A stretch of 64,000 nucleotides of DNA from Curtobacterium sp. VKM Ac-1376 (lineage in GTDB: Bacteria > Actinomycetota > Actinomycetes > Actinomycetales > Microbacteriaceae). Positions 63,477 through 64,000 of this stretch are shown one piece after another. Each line of letters starts with the position of its first letter. The stretch's first letter is position 1. The stretch spans positions 1 to 64,000 of the forward strand of contig NZ_JADKRV010000010.1 in assembly GCF_015351025.1 (NCBI RefSeq), given 5' to 3'. Under the pieces are notes generated by a model. That model was not told where the DNA came from, did not search any database, and was given only the letters and a program-made list of their open reading frames with translations. A program made the translations under genes and the position numbers.

Positions 63477-63556
63477 GCGCACATCCTCGCACCCGCCATC
63501 GGTCGTCGGCCGGAACCGCGACCACCGGGCAGTGTCGTCCGTGGCAAGGTCGACCC

Positions 63557-64000
63557 GTGCAGAACTCCACCACCGTCGTCATCGCCGGCTGCGGCGACCT
63601 CGGGACCGAGACCGGCCTCCGCTTCGCCGAGCAGGGCCACCGGGTGCTCGGCCTCCGCCGACGGGCCGAACTGGTCCCCTCCCCGATCACCGGCCGCAGC
63701 GTCGACCTCCGCCGCGAGGTCCCCGAGGTCCCCGCCGACACGAGCGTCGTCGTCGTGGCCTTCGCCGCCGGCAGCCGTGACGTCGACGAGTACCGCGCCA
63801 CCTACGTCGACGGCCTGCGCAACGTGCTCGACGGCATCGCCGCCTCGGCCGCCGATCCGCGCCTGCTCGTGGTGTCCTCGACCGCGGTCCACGACGTCGC
63901 CGACGGCAGCGAGGTCACCGAGGACACCCCGGCGCACGGTGCGACCCCGACCGCCGAGGTCCTGGTCGAGGCCGAGGTCCTGCTGCGCGAGCGGGCACCG
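63557..64000 (+). CDS. NAD-dependent epimerase-like protein, cut off by the window end
   Basis: The first 148 codons are present and the gene runs past the end. A Rossmann start VIAGCGDLGTETGLRFAEQGH is followed by VVVVAFAAGSRDVDEYRATYVDGLRNVLDG and a SSTAVHDVADG block, as in the YeeZ-like branch of NAD(P)-binding epimerases. AAGGT lies near the GTG at 63557. It is divergent from the RsbW-like gene. Confidence 0.83.
   Translation, partial: MQNSTTVVIAGCGDLGTETGLRFAEQGHRVLGLRRRAELVPSPITGRSVDLRREVPEVPADTSVVVVAFAAGSRDVDEYRATYVDGLRNVLDGIAASAADPRLLVVSSTAVHDVADGSEVTEDTPAHGATPTAEVLVEAEVLLRERAP

Overview
The window is high-GC actinobacterial DNA from a Microbacteriaceae-type organism, most likely Curtobacterium or a close relative. 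The reasons are the gene order tilS-hpt-ftsH-folP-folB-folK-DUF3180-PH-PH-DUF2520-lysS, a 6C RNA, and many genes whose start codon lies 6-7 bases after a TANNNT -10 box (leaderless transcripts). The genus assignment is inference from gene content and style; no database was searched.

Positions 1 to about 19,070 look like an accessory island lying against the 3' end of a tRNA-Ser(CGA) gene (19072-19158, minus strand). It holds: an LCP-family wall-polymer transferase (458-1768); two paralogous proteins with a tyrosine-recombinase fold but missing catalytic residues (2759-3622 and 15303-16832), the second coupled by an ATGA overlap to a DDE transposase-like protein (16829-18778); a three-gene set of small membrane proteins (3619-4775); a drug-efflux pump with a divergent MmyB-type regulator (4884-7375); and a tightly packed six-gene minus-strand operon (14776 down to 7429). 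In transcription order that operon encodes a cupin-like protein, UDP-GlcNAc 2-epimerase, an MFS exporter, a VCBS/FG-GAP propeller protein, a Tat-exported bicovalent FAD oxidase and a membrane acyltransferase. It reads like a small pathway for a sugar-derived exported product. The propeller plus cupin pair recalls a split aldos-2-ulose dehydratase; that is inference.

From 19.3 kb onward the content is chromosomal housekeeping. It includes an SGNH hydrolase and radA; cspA; an N-acetylglutamate synthase-like GNAT; a four-gene XRE / ImmA-IrrE peptidase / MAB_1171c-type membrane protein / alpha-beta hydrolase operon; a 6C RNA; clpC; nadK; a divergent sigma-70 factor; lysS; the PH-domain and folate operon; ftsH, hpt and tilS; ppa; two coiled-coil peptidoglycan hydrolases (NlpC/P60 and M23); and tRNA-Glu, tRNA-Asp and tRNA-Phe.

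From 48.5 kb to the end come an aldo/keto reductase, an epimerase-like protein, an arginine-type catabolic pair (ddaH-rocD) with a divergent Lrp regulator, a nitroreductase/DUF2071 operon, bifunctional putA with a divergent MarR regulator, an unusual tandem histidine kinase-like protein, an RsbW-like ATPase, and an epimerase cut off by the window end. Near-perfect hairpins sit between most convergent genes. Two of them are almost identical long palindromes and may be a dispersed repeat family.
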